DNA of 64,000 bases from Pseudactinotalea sp. HY158 (lineage in GTDB: Bacteria > Actinomycetota > Actinomycetes > Actinomycetales > Beutenbergiaceae): positions 1,612,001-1,676,000 of the forward strand of contig NZ_CP045920.1 in the NCBI RefSeq assembly GCF_009660225.1, given 5' to 3'. Position numbers and translations under genes: made by a program. Positions 52,911 through 64,000 of this stretch are shown in pieces; within the stretch, counting starts at the first letter, position 1, and each line of letters starts with the position of its first letter. The notes beneath the pieces were generated by a model. It was given only the letters and a program-made list of their open reading frames with translations, had not been told where the DNA came from and did no database searches.

Positions 52911-54124
52911 ATGCTCAGATGGTTGACGGCCGGAGAATCTCACGGTCAAGCGCTCGTGGGGATCATCGAGGGGATGCCGGCGGGCGTCGAGGTGGCCTCG
53001 GCCGACGTCGCCGCGGCGCTGGCCCGCCGCCGACTCGGCTACGGCCGGGGCGCCCGGATGAAGTTCGAGGCCGACGCGGTGCGGATGCTCACGGGCGTCC
53101 GCCATGGACGGACCCAGGGGGGCCCGGTCGCGATCGAGATCGGCAACTCCGAATGGCCCAAGTGGGAGGCGGTCATGTCCGCCGAGCCGGTCGCCCCCGA
53201 GCTGCTCCAGGTGGACGCCGGGGTGGGTGACACCCGGGAGATCGCCCGGAATCGGCCCCTGACCCGCCCCCGCCCCGGGCACGCGGACCTCGTGGGCATG
53301 GCCAAATACGGATTCGACGAGGCCCGGCCCGTGCTCGAGCGCGCCTCGGCGCGCGAGACCGCGACCCGGGTGGCCCTGGCCACCGTCGCCGCCGCCCTGC
53401 TCGACCAGGCCGCGGGCATCCGCCTCGTGTCCCACGTCGTCTCCGTCGGCCCGGTCGCCGTGCCCGACGACGCGCCCCTGCCCGGACCGGACGACGTGGC
53501 CGCCCTCGACGCGAACCCGATCCGCTGTCACCACGAGGCGACCGCGGCGGAGATGATCGACGAGATCGACGACGCCAAGAAGGCCGGCGACACGCTCGGC
53601 GGCGTCGTCGAGGTGCTCGCCTACGGCATGCCCCCCGGCCTCGGGTCGTACGTGCACTCCGACCGCCGGCTCGATGCCCGGCTCGCGGGTGCGCTCATGG
53701 GCATCCAGGCGATCAAGGGCGTCGCGGTCGGCGACGGGTTCCTCACCGCCACCCGCCGCGGCAGCGTGGCCCACGACGAGATCGCCCGCGGCGAGGACGG
53801 GGCGATCCACCGGCTCACCAACCGCGCCGGCGGCGTCGAGGGCGGGATGAGCAACGGCGAGGTGCTCCGGGTGCGCGCGGCGCTCAAGCCGATCTCCACC
53901 GTGCCCCGGGCGCTCGCGACGATCGACGTCGCCACGGGCGAGGCCGCCACGGCCATCCATCAGCGTTCCGACGTCTGCGCGGCCGCCCCGGCCGCCGTCG
54001 TCGCCGAGGCCATGGTCGCCCTCGTGCTCGCGGAGGCGCTGCTCGAGAAGACCGGCGGCGACTCGCTCACCGAGGTCGCGCGCAACCTGGCCGCCTACAC
54101 CGACGCGATCCCGGCGGCCATGCG

Positions 54125-54128
<4 letters not shown>
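52911..54128 (+). CDS. aroC: Chorismate synthase
   Basis: A 405-residue FMN-dependent enzyme making chorismate from EPSP. The three family signatures are visible: [14 protein letters not shown], the [10 protein letters not shown] region following [10 protein letters not shown], and RxDxCAAP-type [19 protein letters not shown] 52911 lies 7 nt after CAGACT, a near -10. The 103-bp gap before it is a C/G-rich imperfect repeat without a gene. It overlaps aroK by 4 nt. Confidence 0.96.
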
Positions 54129-56327
<2,199 letters not shown>

Positions 56328-56337
56328 CCTTGACTTC

Positions 56338-56982
56338 ATGTTCGTGATCACGGCCGATCAGCACGCGTCGCAGCGGACGCCGGACCGCGTGCCGGCCATC
56401 CTCGAGGCGCTCGCCGCCGCCCCCGGCCTGCGCACGGTGCGCGCCTTCGAGCGCACGGTCGGCGACGAGATCCAGGGCGTGCTCGGCGACGCCGCCGACG
56501 TGATCCGCGCCGCGGCCCGGCTCAATCGGCACGGGCACTGGGCCGTCGGAATCGGGGCCGGCCCGGTGGAGGAGCTGGCCCGGACCTCGGCCGCCTCTCG
56601 CGGGCCGGTCTTCGTGGCGGCGCGCCGGGCGGTCGAGCGGGCGCGCAGCAAGGCCGTCCCCGTGCCGGTGGCGGTCGACTGGAGCCGGCCCTCCCGAGGC
56701 GCGGAGGTCGACCATGCCGAGGCGCTCATGCGACTCGTGGCCTCGATCGAGCGCCGCCGCAGCGACGCGGGCTGGGAGGTGATCGACCTGCTGCCCGGCA
56801 CGACCCAGGCCGCCGTGTCGGACCGCCTCGGTATCACCCCCGCGGCCGTGAGCCAGCGCCTGCGAGCGGCCCGATGGGCCGAGGTGCAGGCCGTCGAGCC
56901 ACTCCTGCGAGAGCTGCTCATCGCGCTGCACCGCGCAGCCGACCCGCGCTCGTCCGGGGACGAACCCCTCGAGGAGGACTGA
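56338..56982 (+). CDS. SatD-like protein with C-terminal HTH
   Basis: A 214-residue protein. The N-terminus FVITADQHASQRTPDRVP and middle FERTVGDEIQGVL and GIGAGPV match the SatD family. The C-terminal part contains the helix-turn-helix AVSDRLGITPAAVSQRL. SatD was named from the acid-tolerance sat operon of Streptococcus mutans, and its biochemical role is not known. ATG 56338 is 7 nt after the -10 TAGCCT and is chosen over ATG 56302. It is followed at once by a small membrane protein, as SatD genes often are. Confidence 0.7.
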   Translation: MFVITADQHASQRTPDRVPAILEALAAAPGLRTVRAFERTVGDEIQGVLGDAADVIRAAARLNRHGHWAVGIGAGPVEELARTSAASRGPVFVAARRAVERARSKAVPVPVAVDWSRPSRGAEVDHAEALMRLVASIERRRSDAGWEVIDLLPGTTQAAVSDRLGITPAAVSQRLRAARWAEVQAVEPLLRELLIALHRAADPRSSGDEPLEED

Positions 56983-57363
56983 ATGCCCACCCCGCTGCTC
57001 ATCGGGCTCATCGCGGTCGTCGCCCTCGTGGTATCGGGCCTGGCCGGGAGCCCGCTCGTGCGCCTCCTGCTCGCGCCGAATCGGCACCGGCGGCCGGGCG
57101 GCGGAGAGCTCGATCCCGCCGAGGTGTTGCGCGGCGGCCGGTGGATCGGCATCCTCGAGCGGGTCGCCACGACCGGCGCGATCCTCGTGGGGTATCCGGC
57201 CGCGATCGCCGTGATCGTGGCGATCAAGGGGCTCGGTCGCTTCCCCGAACTCCGCGCCGGAGCCGGCGTCTCGGAACGGTTCATCATCGGCACCCTCGCC
57301 TCGCTGCTCTGGGCCGCCGCGCTCGGGGTCGCGGGCTCGGCCGCCGTCTCGGCGGTGGTGTAG
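56983..57363 (+). CDS. Small membrane protein, DUF3307 C-terminal-like
   Basis: A 126-residue protein with helices near 5-25, 60-85 and 100-125. The segment GGRWIGILERVATTGAILVG, followed by AIKGLGRFPELR and RFIIGTLASLLW, resembles the C-terminal part of DUF3307 proteins, which are commonly encoded beside SatD. Its ATG follows the satD stop with no gap. Function unknown. Family placement is from memory of the motif. Confidence 0.55.
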   Translation: MPTPLLIGLIAVVALVVSGLAGSPLVRLLLAPNRHRRPGGGELDPAEVLRGGRWIGILERVATTGAILVGYPAAIAVIVAIKGLGRFPELRAGAGVSERFIIGTLASLLWAAALGVAGSAAVSAVV

Positions 57364-57448
57364 GCGTGTCGGCCGTGTGGGTCGTGTGGGCTGTGGTCGG
57401 CCGCGGCGGGCCACACCGGTCCGTGTCGGTCGCCCGTGGCGCAGGAGG

Positions 57449-57454
57449 GTAGCC
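57449..57454 (+). promoter_or_regulatory. Candidate -10 for efp-nusB
   Basis: TAGCCT lies 35 nt before GTG 57490, with GAAGGA 8 nt before the start. Confidence 0.4.
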
Positions 57455-57489
57455 TAGAGGGAGCAGACTCCCGCGACGAAGGACGGCCA

Positions 57490-58053
57490 GTGGCAACCAC
57501 GAATGATCTGAAGAACGGCATGGTACTCAACCTCGAAGGACAGTTGTGGTCCGTGGTCGAGTTCCTGCACGTGAAGCCGGGCAAGGGGCCGGCGTTCGTG
57601 CGCACGAAGCTCAAGGCGATCCCGAGCGGGAAGACCGTCTCGAAGACCTTCAACGCCGGCCTCAAGGTCGAGACCGCGAACGTCGACCGGCGCGACATGC
57701 AGTACCTGTACAAGGAGGGCGAGGACTTCGTCTTCATGGACACCTCCGACTACGAGCAGATCGTCGTGCCCGTCGACCTCGTCGGCGACACCGCCCACTA
57801 CCTCCTCGAGGGGGCCATCGCCACGCTCGCGATGCACGACGGGCAGGTGCTCTACATCGACCTGCCCACGGCCGTGAACCTCGAGATCACCTTCACCGAA
57901 CCGGGCCTGCAGGGCGACCGGTCGAACGCCGGCACCAAGCCGGCCACCGTGGAGACCGGGTACGAGCTCCAGGTGCCGCTCTTCCTCGACATCGGCACGA
58001 AGGTGCGGGTGGACACCCGCACGGGTGAGTATCTCGGACGCGCGAACGACTAG
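57490..58053 (+). CDS. efp: Elongation factor P
   Basis: A 187-residue EF-P with the three OB-like domains. The tip loop is [12 protein letters not shown] with K32, the position that is modified or left bare to relieve polyproline stalling. The P-x-K-x-P frame is typical of actinobacterial EF-P. GTG 57490 is chosen over an upstream in-frame start because GAAGGA precedes it and [10 protein letters not shown] is the family N-terminus. The stop overlaps nusB by one base. Confidence 0.95.
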   Translation: MATTNDLKNGMVLNLEGQLWSVVEFLHVKPGKGPAFVRTKLKAIPSGKTVSKTFNAGLKVETANVDRRDMQYLYKEGEDFVFMDTSDYEQIVVPVDLVGDTAHYLLEGAIATLAMHDGQVLYIDLPTAVNLEITFTEPGLQGDRSNAGTKPATVETGYELQVPLFLDIGTKVRVDTRTGEYLGRAND

Positions 58054-58541
58054 TGGCCGCTCGCACCAAGGCCCGCAAGCGGGCGATCGACCTGATCTTC
58101 GAGGCCGATCAGCGCGTCGTCACGTCCCGGCAGCCGGAGAACCCGACGGGGCGCCGCGACGACGAACCGGAGCCCGAGCCGACTCCCGGGCGACACCTCG
58201 ACGAGGTCATCGTCGAGGTGCTGCGCGAGCGGATCGTGGAACCGGGACGCCAGACCGGGCTGCCGGAATACAGCGTCGAGATCGCCCAGGGCGTCAGCGC
58301 CCACCTCGCCCGCATCGACGAGGAGATCTCGACCTACTCCCACGGCTGGACCCTCGAACGCATGCCCGCGGTCGACCGCGCCATCCTGCGGGTCGGGGCG
58401 TGGGAACTGCTCTACAACGACGAGGTGCCGGACGCCGTCGCCATCGACGAGGCCGTCGCCCTGGCGGGAGACCTGTCCACGGACGAGTCGCCGGGCTTCG
58501 TCAACGGGCTGCTCGGACGGATCCTCCAACTCAAGGCCTGA
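58053..58541 (+). CDS. nusB: Transcription antitermination factor NusB
   Basis: A 162-residue helical NusB, which with NusE binds boxA in rRNA leaders. It begins RTKARKRAIDLIFEAD and has MPAVDRAILRVGAWELLY and VNGLLGRIL. A Glu/Pro-rich loop (about 30-45) is longer than in E. coli. The GTG shares a base with the efp stop TAG. Confidence 0.93.
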   Translation: MAARTKARKRAIDLIFEADQRVVTSRQPENPTGRRDDEPEPEPTPGRHLDEVIVEVLRERIVEPGRQTGLPEYSVEIAQGVSAHLARIDEEISTYSHGWTLERMPAVDRAILRVGAWELLYNDEVPDAVAIDEAVALAGDLSTDESPGFVNGLLGRILQLKA

Positions 58542-58580
58542 CGCCGGCCCCGACCCCACCGCCATGAATGAGGCTGCACG

Positions 58581-60560
58581 ATGACGTCCCTGACCCGCGC
58601 CACCCGCCGCCTGAGCGCCGCGCCGATCGACTCCCCCAATCCGCTGCCCCCGCTGTTCAGCGGCTGGGACATCCATCAGGTCGAGGGGGCCGGGGACGCC
58701 GACGAGGAGATGCTTGCGGGCGCCCGCTACGGCCGGATCTCGTCCGTGCTTCCCTATCTCGACCAGGACTCCTACGGCCGGGATCGCGCCCCGGCCGAGG
58801 TCGACGTCGTCGTGCTGGAGAACGAGCGCCTGCGGGCCGAGTTCCTCCTGGGCATGGGCGGGCGGCTGTGGTCGCTCGAGGCGACGGACCCGGCGACGGG
58901 CGTCACGACCGAGCTCCTCCACCGCAACGAGCTGCTCCAGCCCGCCCACTTCGCGTTGCGCAACGCCTGGGTCGCCGGCGGGGTCGAGTGGAACATCGGC
59001 ACGATCGGCCACACGGTCCTCACCGCGGAGCCGCTCCACACCGCCCGCGTGCGGGGCCCCGACGGCGAGCCCGCGATCCGGATGTACGAATACGAGCGGC
59101 TGCGCGGCGTCGTCTACCAGGTCGACGCCTGGCTGCCCGGGGGATCGGCCGTGCTCGCGGTGCATGTGCGCATCGTCAATCCCACCGACGCCGACGTGCC
59201 GATGTACTGGTGGTCGAATATCGCGGTGCCGGAGAACGACGACGTGCGCGTGCTCGCCCCGGCCGACGCCGCCTGGAAGTTCGACTACTCCGGGATCATC
59301 AACTCCGTGCCCGTACCCGTGCCCGAACCGGGGCGAGCCGACCTCACCTACTCCGCCCGGGCCCACGACGCCGCCGACTACTTCTTCGACGTCACCGCCA
59401 CCTCCCGCCCGTGGATCGCGGCGGTGGACGGCACGGGGTCGGGCCTCGGACAGGTCTCCACGAGCCGGCTGCAGGGCCGCAAGCTGTTCCTGTGGGGGAG
59501 TGGCCGCGGCGGGCAGCACTGGCAGGAATGGCTCTCGGGCCCCGGCGCCCCCTACCTGGAGATCCAGGCGGGGCTCGCGCGCACCCAGCTCGAGCACCTG
59601 CGCATGCCGCCGGGGGCGAGCTGGCAGTGGGTCGAGGCCTACGGCCCGCTGCACACCGATCCCGCCGTCTCCCACGGCCGGGACTGGGCGGCCGCGCGCG
59701 AGCAGGGGGAGTCGGCGATCCAGCTGATGCTCGGGGGGATCGACCTCGAGGAGGTGCTCGAGCGCACGGCCGAATGGGTCGACGCCGAGCCGATCGAGGT
59801 GATCGAGGCCGGATCCGGCTGGGGCGCGCTGCGGCAGCGGCTCATGGGCGGAAGGGAACGGGTGGACCGGCCCGGCACCCCCTTCACCGCCGGCACGCTC
59901 GGTGCCGATCAGCGCGACTGGGTCGCCGTGCTCGAGGGCGCCCGCGACTGGTCCGGCGACCCGTCCGTGCCGCCGCGGTCCTACCAGGTCGACCAGCAGT
60001 GGGACGCCCACCTGGCCGAGATGACCGGCTGGCAGGCGCTGCTGCACCGCGGGGTGCTCGCCGCCGCGCGGGACGAGCCCGCGGCCGCCGAGGACTTCTT
60101 CCGACGCTCGCTCGAGGCCGAGCCCACCGCCTGGGCCTGGCGCCACCTCGCCCGGGTGCTCGACCATCGCGGCCGGCCCGAGGAGGCCGCCGACTGCTAC
60201 CGCAGGGCGCTGGCCCTCGTGCCCGAGTTCCTCCCGCTGCTGCGGGAGGGCCTCGACGCCCTCCTCGCCGTCGGAGCCCACGACGACGCCCTCGACCGGA
60301 TCGACGCACTCCCCGCCGACCTGCGCCGGGCGGGCAGGATCCGCCTCGCCGAGGCGCGCGCCGCGGTCGGTGCCGGCCGGCTCGACCGGGCCGGCGCACT
60401 GCTCGCCGACCTCGAGGTGCCCGACCTGCAGGAGGGCGACACGGTGCTCACGGACCTGTGGATCGACTATCGACGGGCGGGCGGCGATCACGATCCCGGC
60501 GCGATCGACATCCCCCGGCACCTCGACTTCCGGATGAAGACCGACCCGGCCGGGGCCTAG
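58581..60560 (+). CDS. DUF5107 and tetratricopeptide protein
   Basis: A 659-residue cytosolic-looking protein. The first 400 residues form a galactose-mutarotase-like beta-sandwich of the DUF5107 type (GGRLWSLEATDPATG, NAWVAGGVEWNIGTIGHTV, MYWWSNIAVPE). The C-terminal 200 residues are TPR-like helices (AAAEDFFRRSLEAEPTAWAW, AADCYRRALALVPEF). DUF5107 proteins are thought to act on or bind carbohydrate. The reaction is not established. It sits between nusB and pyrR without functional link. ATG 58581 has GAGG 8 nt upstream. Confidence 0.72.
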   Translation: MTSLTRATRRLSAAPIDSPNPLPPLFSGWDIHQVEGAGDADEEMLAGARYGRISSVLPYLDQDSYGRDRAPAEVDVVVLENERLRAEFLLGMGGRLWSLEATDPATGVTTELLHRNELLQPAHFALRNAWVAGGVEWNIGTIGHTVLTAEPLHTARVRGPDGEPAIRMYEYERLRGVVYQVDAWLPGGSAVLAVHVRIVNPTDADVPMYWWSNIAVPENDDVRVLAPADAAWKFDYSGIINSVPVPVPEPGRADLTYSARAHDAADYFFDVTATSRPWIAAVDGTGSGLGQVSTSRLQGRKLFLWGSGRGGQHWQEWLSGPGAPYLEIQAGLARTQLEHLRMPPGASWQWVEAYGPLHTDPAVSHGRDWAAAREQGESAIQLMLGGIDLEEVLERTAEWVDAEPIEVIEAGSGWGALRQRLMGGRERVDRPGTPFTAGTLGADQRDWVAVLEGARDWSGDPSVPPRSYQVDQQWDAHLAEMTGWQALLHRGVLAAARDEPAAAEDFFRRSLEAEPTAWAWRHLARVLDHRGRPEEAADCYRRALALVPEFLPLLREGLDALLAVGAHDDALDRIDALPADLRRAGRIRLAEARAAVGAGRLDRAGALLADLEVPDLQEGDTVLTDLWIDYRRAGGDHDPGAIDIPRHLDFRMKTDPAGA

Positions 60561-60576
60561 CCGGGCGCCCGCCCGG
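60561..60576 (+). terminator. Short hairpin after the DUF5107 gene
   Basis: CCGGGCG-CC-CGCCCGG directly follows the stop codon. It is a 7-bp stem with a tight loop, weak as a terminator on its own. Confidence 0.35.
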
Positions 60577-60637
60577 GACGTGGCCCGTGTCACGTGCCCG
60601 CGCGCGGGCCGTGGCCGGATCGGCGCCCGACGAGGAG

Positions 60638-60690
60638 TATCGTGGTTGCTCGGCAAGCATCCCTTTAACATCGTCCAGTGAGGCGAAGAA
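60638..60690 (+). promoter_or_regulatory. pyr operon promoter and PyrR-binding leader
   Basis: TATCGT (60638-60643) is a -10 candidate. TCCAGTGAGGC within 60668-60690 matches the conserved PyrR RNA-binding loop. It is flanked by short complementary TCG/CGA arms and lies just before AAGGAGG (60689-60695), the pyrR ribosome site. UMP-bound PyrR would therefore hide the ribosome site, translational control as proposed in mycobacteria, rather than attenuate transcription. Confidence 0.65.
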
Positions 60691-60705
60691 GGAGGCAGGC
60701 CGGAC

Positions 60706-61257
60706 ATGACATCCGACCAAGGCACCCTCGTGCTCAGTGACGGCGACATCGCGCGCGCACTGACACGCATCTCCCACGAGATCATCGAACGCAACCGGGG
60801 CGCGGACGGCGTCGTCCTCCTCGGGATCCCCACCCGTGGCGTGCCCCTCGCGGCCCGCCTCGGCGAGCGCCTCCTCGCGGCCGACGGCCGCGGCGGGGAA
60901 CCGAACGGGATCGTCGGCACGATCGACATCACCCTCCACCGCGACGACCTGCGCAGCCAGCCCACGCGCGCGCTGACCGCGAGCCGCATCCCCGCCGGCG
61001 GGATCGACGAGAAGATCGTCGTGCTCGTGGACGACGTCCTCTACTCCGGGCGCACGGTCCGCGCCGCACTCGACGCCGTGAGCGATCTCGGCCGACCGCG
61101 CGCCGTCCAGCTCGCCGTCCTCGTCGACCGGGGCCACCGGGAGCTGCCGATCCGCGCCGACTTCATCGGCAAGAACCTGCCGACCGCCCGGACCGAGCGG
61201 GTGCAGGTGCGCCTGAGCGAACTCGACGGCGACGACCGGGTCGTGCTGCACCCATGA
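60706..61257 (+). CDS. pyrR: Bifunctional pyr operon regulator / uracil phosphoribosyltransferase
   Basis: A 183-residue PyrR. The PRPP loop [33 protein letters not shown] and the DITLHRDDL segment identify it. It binds pyr mRNA when UMP is high and also has uracil phosphoribosyltransferase activity. Its own leader carries a PyrR-type site. It overlaps pyrB by 4 nt. Confidence 0.95.
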   Translation: MTSDQGTLVLSDGDIARALTRISHEIIERNRGADGVVLLGIPTRGVPLAARLGERLLAADGRGGEPNGIVGTIDITLHRDDLRSQPTRALTASRIPAGGIDEKIVVLVDDVLYSGRTVRAALDAVSDLGRPRAVQLAVLVDRGHRELPIRADFIGKNLPTARTERVQVRLSELDGDDRVVLHP

Positions 61258-62234
61258 GGCATCTGCTCTCCGCCAAGGACCTCGACCGCGCCGAGGCCAT
61301 CACGGTGCTCGACACCGCCGCCGCGATGGCCGCCACCCAGTCCCGGCAGGTGAAGAAGCTGCCCCCGCTGCTCGGCAAGACCGTGGTCAACCTCTTCTTC
61401 GAGGACTCGACCCGCACCCGCATCTCCTTCGAGGCCGCCGCCAAGCGGCTCTCGGCCGATGTCATCAACTTCGCCGCGAAGGGCTCGAGCCTGTCGAAGG
61501 GCGAGTCCCTCAAGGACACCGCCCAGACCCTGCAGGCGATGGGAGCCGACGCCGTCATCATCCGCCACTCCGCCTCCGGTGCGCCGCAGCGGCTGGCGAC
61601 CTCGGGCTGGATCGACGCGGGCGTCGTCAACGCCGGTGACGGCACCCACCAGCACCCCACCCAGGCGCTGCTCGACGCCTTCACCATCCGCCGCCACCTC
61701 GTCGGGTCCGGGCAGGACGCTCGCGCCACGGGGCAGGGGCTCGACGGGGTCAGGGTCGCGATCGTCGGCGACGTGCTCCACTCCCGGGTGGCCCGCTCGA
61801 ACGTCGACCTCCTGCACACCCTCGGGGCGGAGGTCGTGCTCGTCGCCCCGCCGACCCTCGTGCCGGTCGGGGTCGAGACCTGGCCGTGCACCGTCTCCTA
61901 CGACCTCGACGCCGCCCTGACGGACCTGCGCCCGGACGCCGTCATGATGCTGCGCATCCAGCACGAGCGGATGACCGCGGCCGGCGGCGGGTACTTCCCC
62001 TCCGCGATGGAGTACTCGCGCCGCTACGGACTCGACGCCCGGCGCCTCGGCGCGCTGACGGATCGGGCCATCGTGCTCCACCCCGGGCCCATGAACCGCG
62101 GCCTCGAGATCTCCGCGGCCGCCGCCGACTCCGAGCGCTCCGTCGTGCTCGAGCAGGTGACCAACGGCGTCGCCGTGCGCATGGCCGTCCTCTACCTCAT
62201 CCTGGCCGGTTCGGCCGAAGGGATCCCCGCGTGA
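61254..62234 (+). CDS. pyrB: Aspartate carbamoyltransferase catalytic subunit
   Basis: A 326-residue enzyme joining carbamoyl phosphate and aspartate. The carbamoyl-phosphate motif [21 protein letters not shown] loop, [14 protein letters not shown] and [11 protein letters not shown] are intact. No pyrI regulatory chain is present, as expected for this type. The stop overlaps pyrC by 4 nt. Confidence 0.96.
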   Translation: MRHLLSAKDLDRAEAITVLDTAAAMAATQSRQVKKLPPLLGKTVVNLFFEDSTRTRISFEAAAKRLSADVINFAAKGSSLSKGESLKDTAQTLQAMGADAVIIRHSASGAPQRLATSGWIDAGVVNAGDGTHQHPTQALLDAFTIRRHLVGSGQDARATGQGLDGVRVAIVGDVLHSRVARSNVDLLHTLGAEVVLVAPPTLVPVGVETWPCTVSYDLDAALTDLRPDAVMMLRIQHERMTAAGGGYFPSAMEYSRRYGLDARRLGALTDRAIVLHPGPMNRGLEISAAAADSERSVVLEQVTNGVAVRMAVLYLILAGSAEGIPA

Positions 62235-63550
62235 CCACCTACCTCATCCGTCAGACCCGACCGCTCGGCGCCGACCCCGTCGACCTCCTCCTGGACGGGG
62301 GCACGATCGCCGACCTCGCCCCGCGGATCGACCCGCCCGAGGCTGCCGTCGTCGTCGACGCCGCCGGCACGATCGCCCTGCCCGGCCTCGTCGACCTGCA
62401 CACCCACCTGCGGGAGCCGGGCCGCGAGGACGCCGAGACGATCCGCTCGGGCACCCGCGCCGCCGCCATGGGCGGGTTCACCTGCGTGCACGCCATGGCC
62501 AACACCTCCCCGGTCGCCGACACCGCCGGCGTCGTCGAGCAGGTGTGGCGACGCGGCCTCGAGGCCGGCTGGTGCGAGGTCCGCCCCGTCGGCGCCGTCT
62601 CCGTGGGGCTCGCGGGCAAGGAGCTCGCCGAGCTCGGCGCGATGTCCGAGTCCGACGCCGCCGTACGCGTCTTCTCCGACGACGGCATCTGCGTGCACGA
62701 CCCGGTGCTCATGCGCCGGGCGCTCGAATACGTCAAGGCGTTCGACGGCGTCATCGCCCAGCACGCACAGGAGCCGCGCCTGACCGAGGGCGCGGTGATG
62801 AACGAGGGCGTCGTCTCGGCCGACCTCGGGCTGCCGGGCTGGCCGTCGGTGGCGGAGGAGGCGATCATCGCCCGCGACGTGCTCCTCGCCGAGCACGTCG
62901 GGTCCCGGGTGCACATCTGCCACCTGTCGACCGCCGGCTCCGTCGACATCGTCCGCTGGGCCAAGGCCCGTGGCATCGACGTGACCGCCGAGGTCACCCC
63001 GCACCACCTCGTGCTCACGGACGAGGCCGTGCGCGGCTACGACCCGCAGTTCAAGGTCAACCCGCCGCTGCGCACGGCCGCCGACGTCGAGGCCGTGCGT
63101 GCGGGCCTGGCCGACGGCACGATCGACATCGTGGCCACCGACCACGCCCCGCACCCCGCCGAGGCCAAGGACTGCGAGTTCGGGGCGGCCGCGTTCGGCA
63201 TGACCGGCCTCGAGACCGCCGTCTCCGTCGTCGCCGAGTCGATGATCGACAATCCCGCCCACGACTTCGACTGGGCCGACCTGGCCCGGGTCATGTCGGC
63301 CACCCCCGCCCGGATCGGCCGGGTCGCGGGCCAGGGCCGGCCGATCCGGGCCGGCGAGCCCGCCCACCTCACGCTCGTCGACCCCGGCGCGACCTGGCGC
63401 GTCGAGCCCGCGGCGCTGACGACCGCGAGCGAGAACACCCCGTTCGCCGGCCGCGACCTGCCCGCCCGCGTCCTCGCCACCTTCTACGGCGGCCGGGCCA
63501 CGGTGCTCGACGGCCGCCCGGTCGACGCACCGCGCGAGGCGGGACACTGA
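62231..63550 (+). CDS. pyrC: Dihydroorotase (type I)
   Basis: A 439-residue amidohydrolase-fold enzyme cyclising carbamoyl-aspartate. The metal-binding HTHLREPG, later histidines in AQHAQE and HICHLST, and catalytic aspartate of VATDHAPH are all present, so it is an active form rather than the inactive PyrC' seen beside some ATCases. GTG 62231 overlaps the pyrB stop (GTGA). Confidence 0.95.
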   Translation: MTTYLIRQTRPLGADPVDLLLDGGTIADLAPRIDPPEAAVVVDAAGTIALPGLVDLHTHLREPGREDAETIRSGTRAAAMGGFTCVHAMANTSPVADTAGVVEQVWRRGLEAGWCEVRPVGAVSVGLAGKELAELGAMSESDAAVRVFSDDGICVHDPVLMRRALEYVKAFDGVIAQHAQEPRLTEGAVMNEGVVSADLGLPGWPSVAEEAIIARDVLLAEHVGSRVHICHLSTAGSVDIVRWAKARGIDVTAEVTPHHLVLTDEAVRGYDPQFKVNPPLRTAADVEAVRAGLADGTIDIVATDHAPHPAEAKDCEFGAAAFGMTGLETAVSVVAESMIDNPAHDFDWADLARVMSATPARIGRVAGQGRPIRAGEPAHLTLVDPGATWRVEPAALTTASENTPFAGRDLPARVLATFYGGRATVLDGRPVDAPREAGH

Positions 63551-64000
63551 TGCCCTACGTCCTTCCCGTGCTGCTGCTCGCGGCGGCCACCGCCCTCATC
63601 CTCTCGGCCATGTACCGCAGCTGGCGCCGGCGCGCCCGCGGCGTCGTCGTGACCGACCTGCCCGCGCTGCCGGCCGGGAGCCCCGCCGCCCCCGCAGATC
63701 CGCCCGTCGAGGGCGTCTACGTCTCGACGACGATCGCCGGCCGGCCGTGGGAGCGGGTGCTCGCCCAGGGCCTGGGGGCCCGCTCGGCCGTGGACATCCA
63801 GGTCCTGCCCGCGCGCGCCGGCCTCCCCGGCGGCGTCCTGCTCACCCGTCGCGGCGCGCGCGACGTCTTCATCCCGGCCGGGACCATCCACGACGTCCAT
63901 CGCGCCAGCGGCATGATCGGCAAGGTCGTCGACACCGACGGTCTCGTCGTCATCACCTGGCAGGTGGGTGAGACGCTCCTCGACACCGGCCTGCGCACCC
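63550..64000 (+). CDS. Membrane-anchored PH-like protein of the pyr operon (partial)
   Basis: The ATG at 63550 overlaps the pyrC stop (TGATG), and the frame stays open to the window end, at least 150 residues. An N-terminal membrane helix (VLPVLLLAATALILSAM) is followed by a basic stop-transfer YRSWRRRAR. A beta-rich domain then has GRPWERVLAQGLGARS and DVFIPAGTIHDVHRASG. It matches the small membrane protein found between pyrC and carA in mycobacteria. Function unknown. carA would be expected next. Confidence 0.75.
   Translation, partial: MPYVLPVLLLAAATALILSAMYRSWRRRARGVVVTDLPALPAGSPAAPADPPVEGVYVSTTIAGRPWERVLAQGLGARSAVDIQVLPARAGLPGGVLLTRRGARDVFIPAGTIHDVHRASGMIGKVVDTDGLVVITWQVGETLLDTGLRT

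Overview
The window is a very GC-rich chromosomal segment (GTG/ATG starts, many 1-8 nt gene overlaps, about 70% GC by eye) from an actinobacterium. Gene order fits Micrococcales or a relative: thrS-HIT-phosphatidylinositol-phosphate synthase-acyltransferase-PimA-(LemA-like/PrsW)-pdxS, yebC-ruvCAB, yajC-secDF-apt-relA, rpsD-DUF948-alaS-ruvX-mltG-aroE, aroC-aroK-aroB-aroQ-efp-nusB, pyrR-pyrB-pyrC. Much of this resembles the Mycobacterium layout, and the phosphatidylinositol mannoside genes point to a PIM-containing envelope. The genus cannot be fixed from sequence alone.

Layout. 1-2.1 kb: pabB-pabC (p-aminobenzoate), then tRNA-Val(CAC) at 2191. 2.4-13.8 kb: a defence island. It holds a type I restriction-modification system (hsdM, hsdS, hsdR) in which an Mrr-type endonuclease and an HTH-MntA/HepT (HEPN) toxin-antitoxin pair lie between hsdS and hsdR, followed on the opposite strand by rloA and rloB. 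rloB is split by an IS1380-family element (1635 bp, 14-bp inverted repeats, 5-bp target duplication). Removing the IS and one target copy restores a 199-codon rloB exactly. 14.0-22.3 kb: thrS, the PIM operon, a PrsW-type membrane protease and pdxS (without pdxT). 22.3-23.5 kb: a small unstable patch with an orphan FitA-like antitoxin, a 37-codon PIN-toxin stump, an antitoxin fragment and a NUDIX gene. 23.6-33.4 kb: yebC, ruvCAB (LexA-like box before ruvA), yajC-secD-secF, apt, relA. 33.5-39.4 kb: reverse-strand DUF349 and cyclophilin genes, forward hisS, reverse DEAD-box helicase. 39.7-52.2 kb: aspS, an MMPL transporter, rarA, rpsD, DUF948, alaS (3' frameshift), ruvX, mltG, aroE. 52.2-58.5 kb: prepilin peptidase, aroC-K-B-Q, a SatD-like pair, efp, nusB. 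58.6-64 kb: a DUF5107/TPR protein and the pyrimidine operon, running off the window end in a membrane protein.

How genes work together. The aro genes, pabBC and pdxS serve aromatic, folate and B6 synthesis. SecDF-YajC drives export. RuvABC, RuvX and RarA handle recombination and replication restart. PyrRBC forms a PyrR-controlled pyrimidine operon. A recurrent signal is a TANNNT -10 hexamer ending 6-7 nt before the start codon (pabB, pabC, hsdM, mntA, rloA, relA, rarA, satD, the antitoxin and a small ORF before the NUDIX gene). It implies widespread leaderless transcription and was used to choose starts.

The most unusual arrangement is the island. mntA-hepT-hsdR has its own promoter with a palindrome at the -35, so the restriction subunit appears wired behind an HTH-carrying antitoxin.
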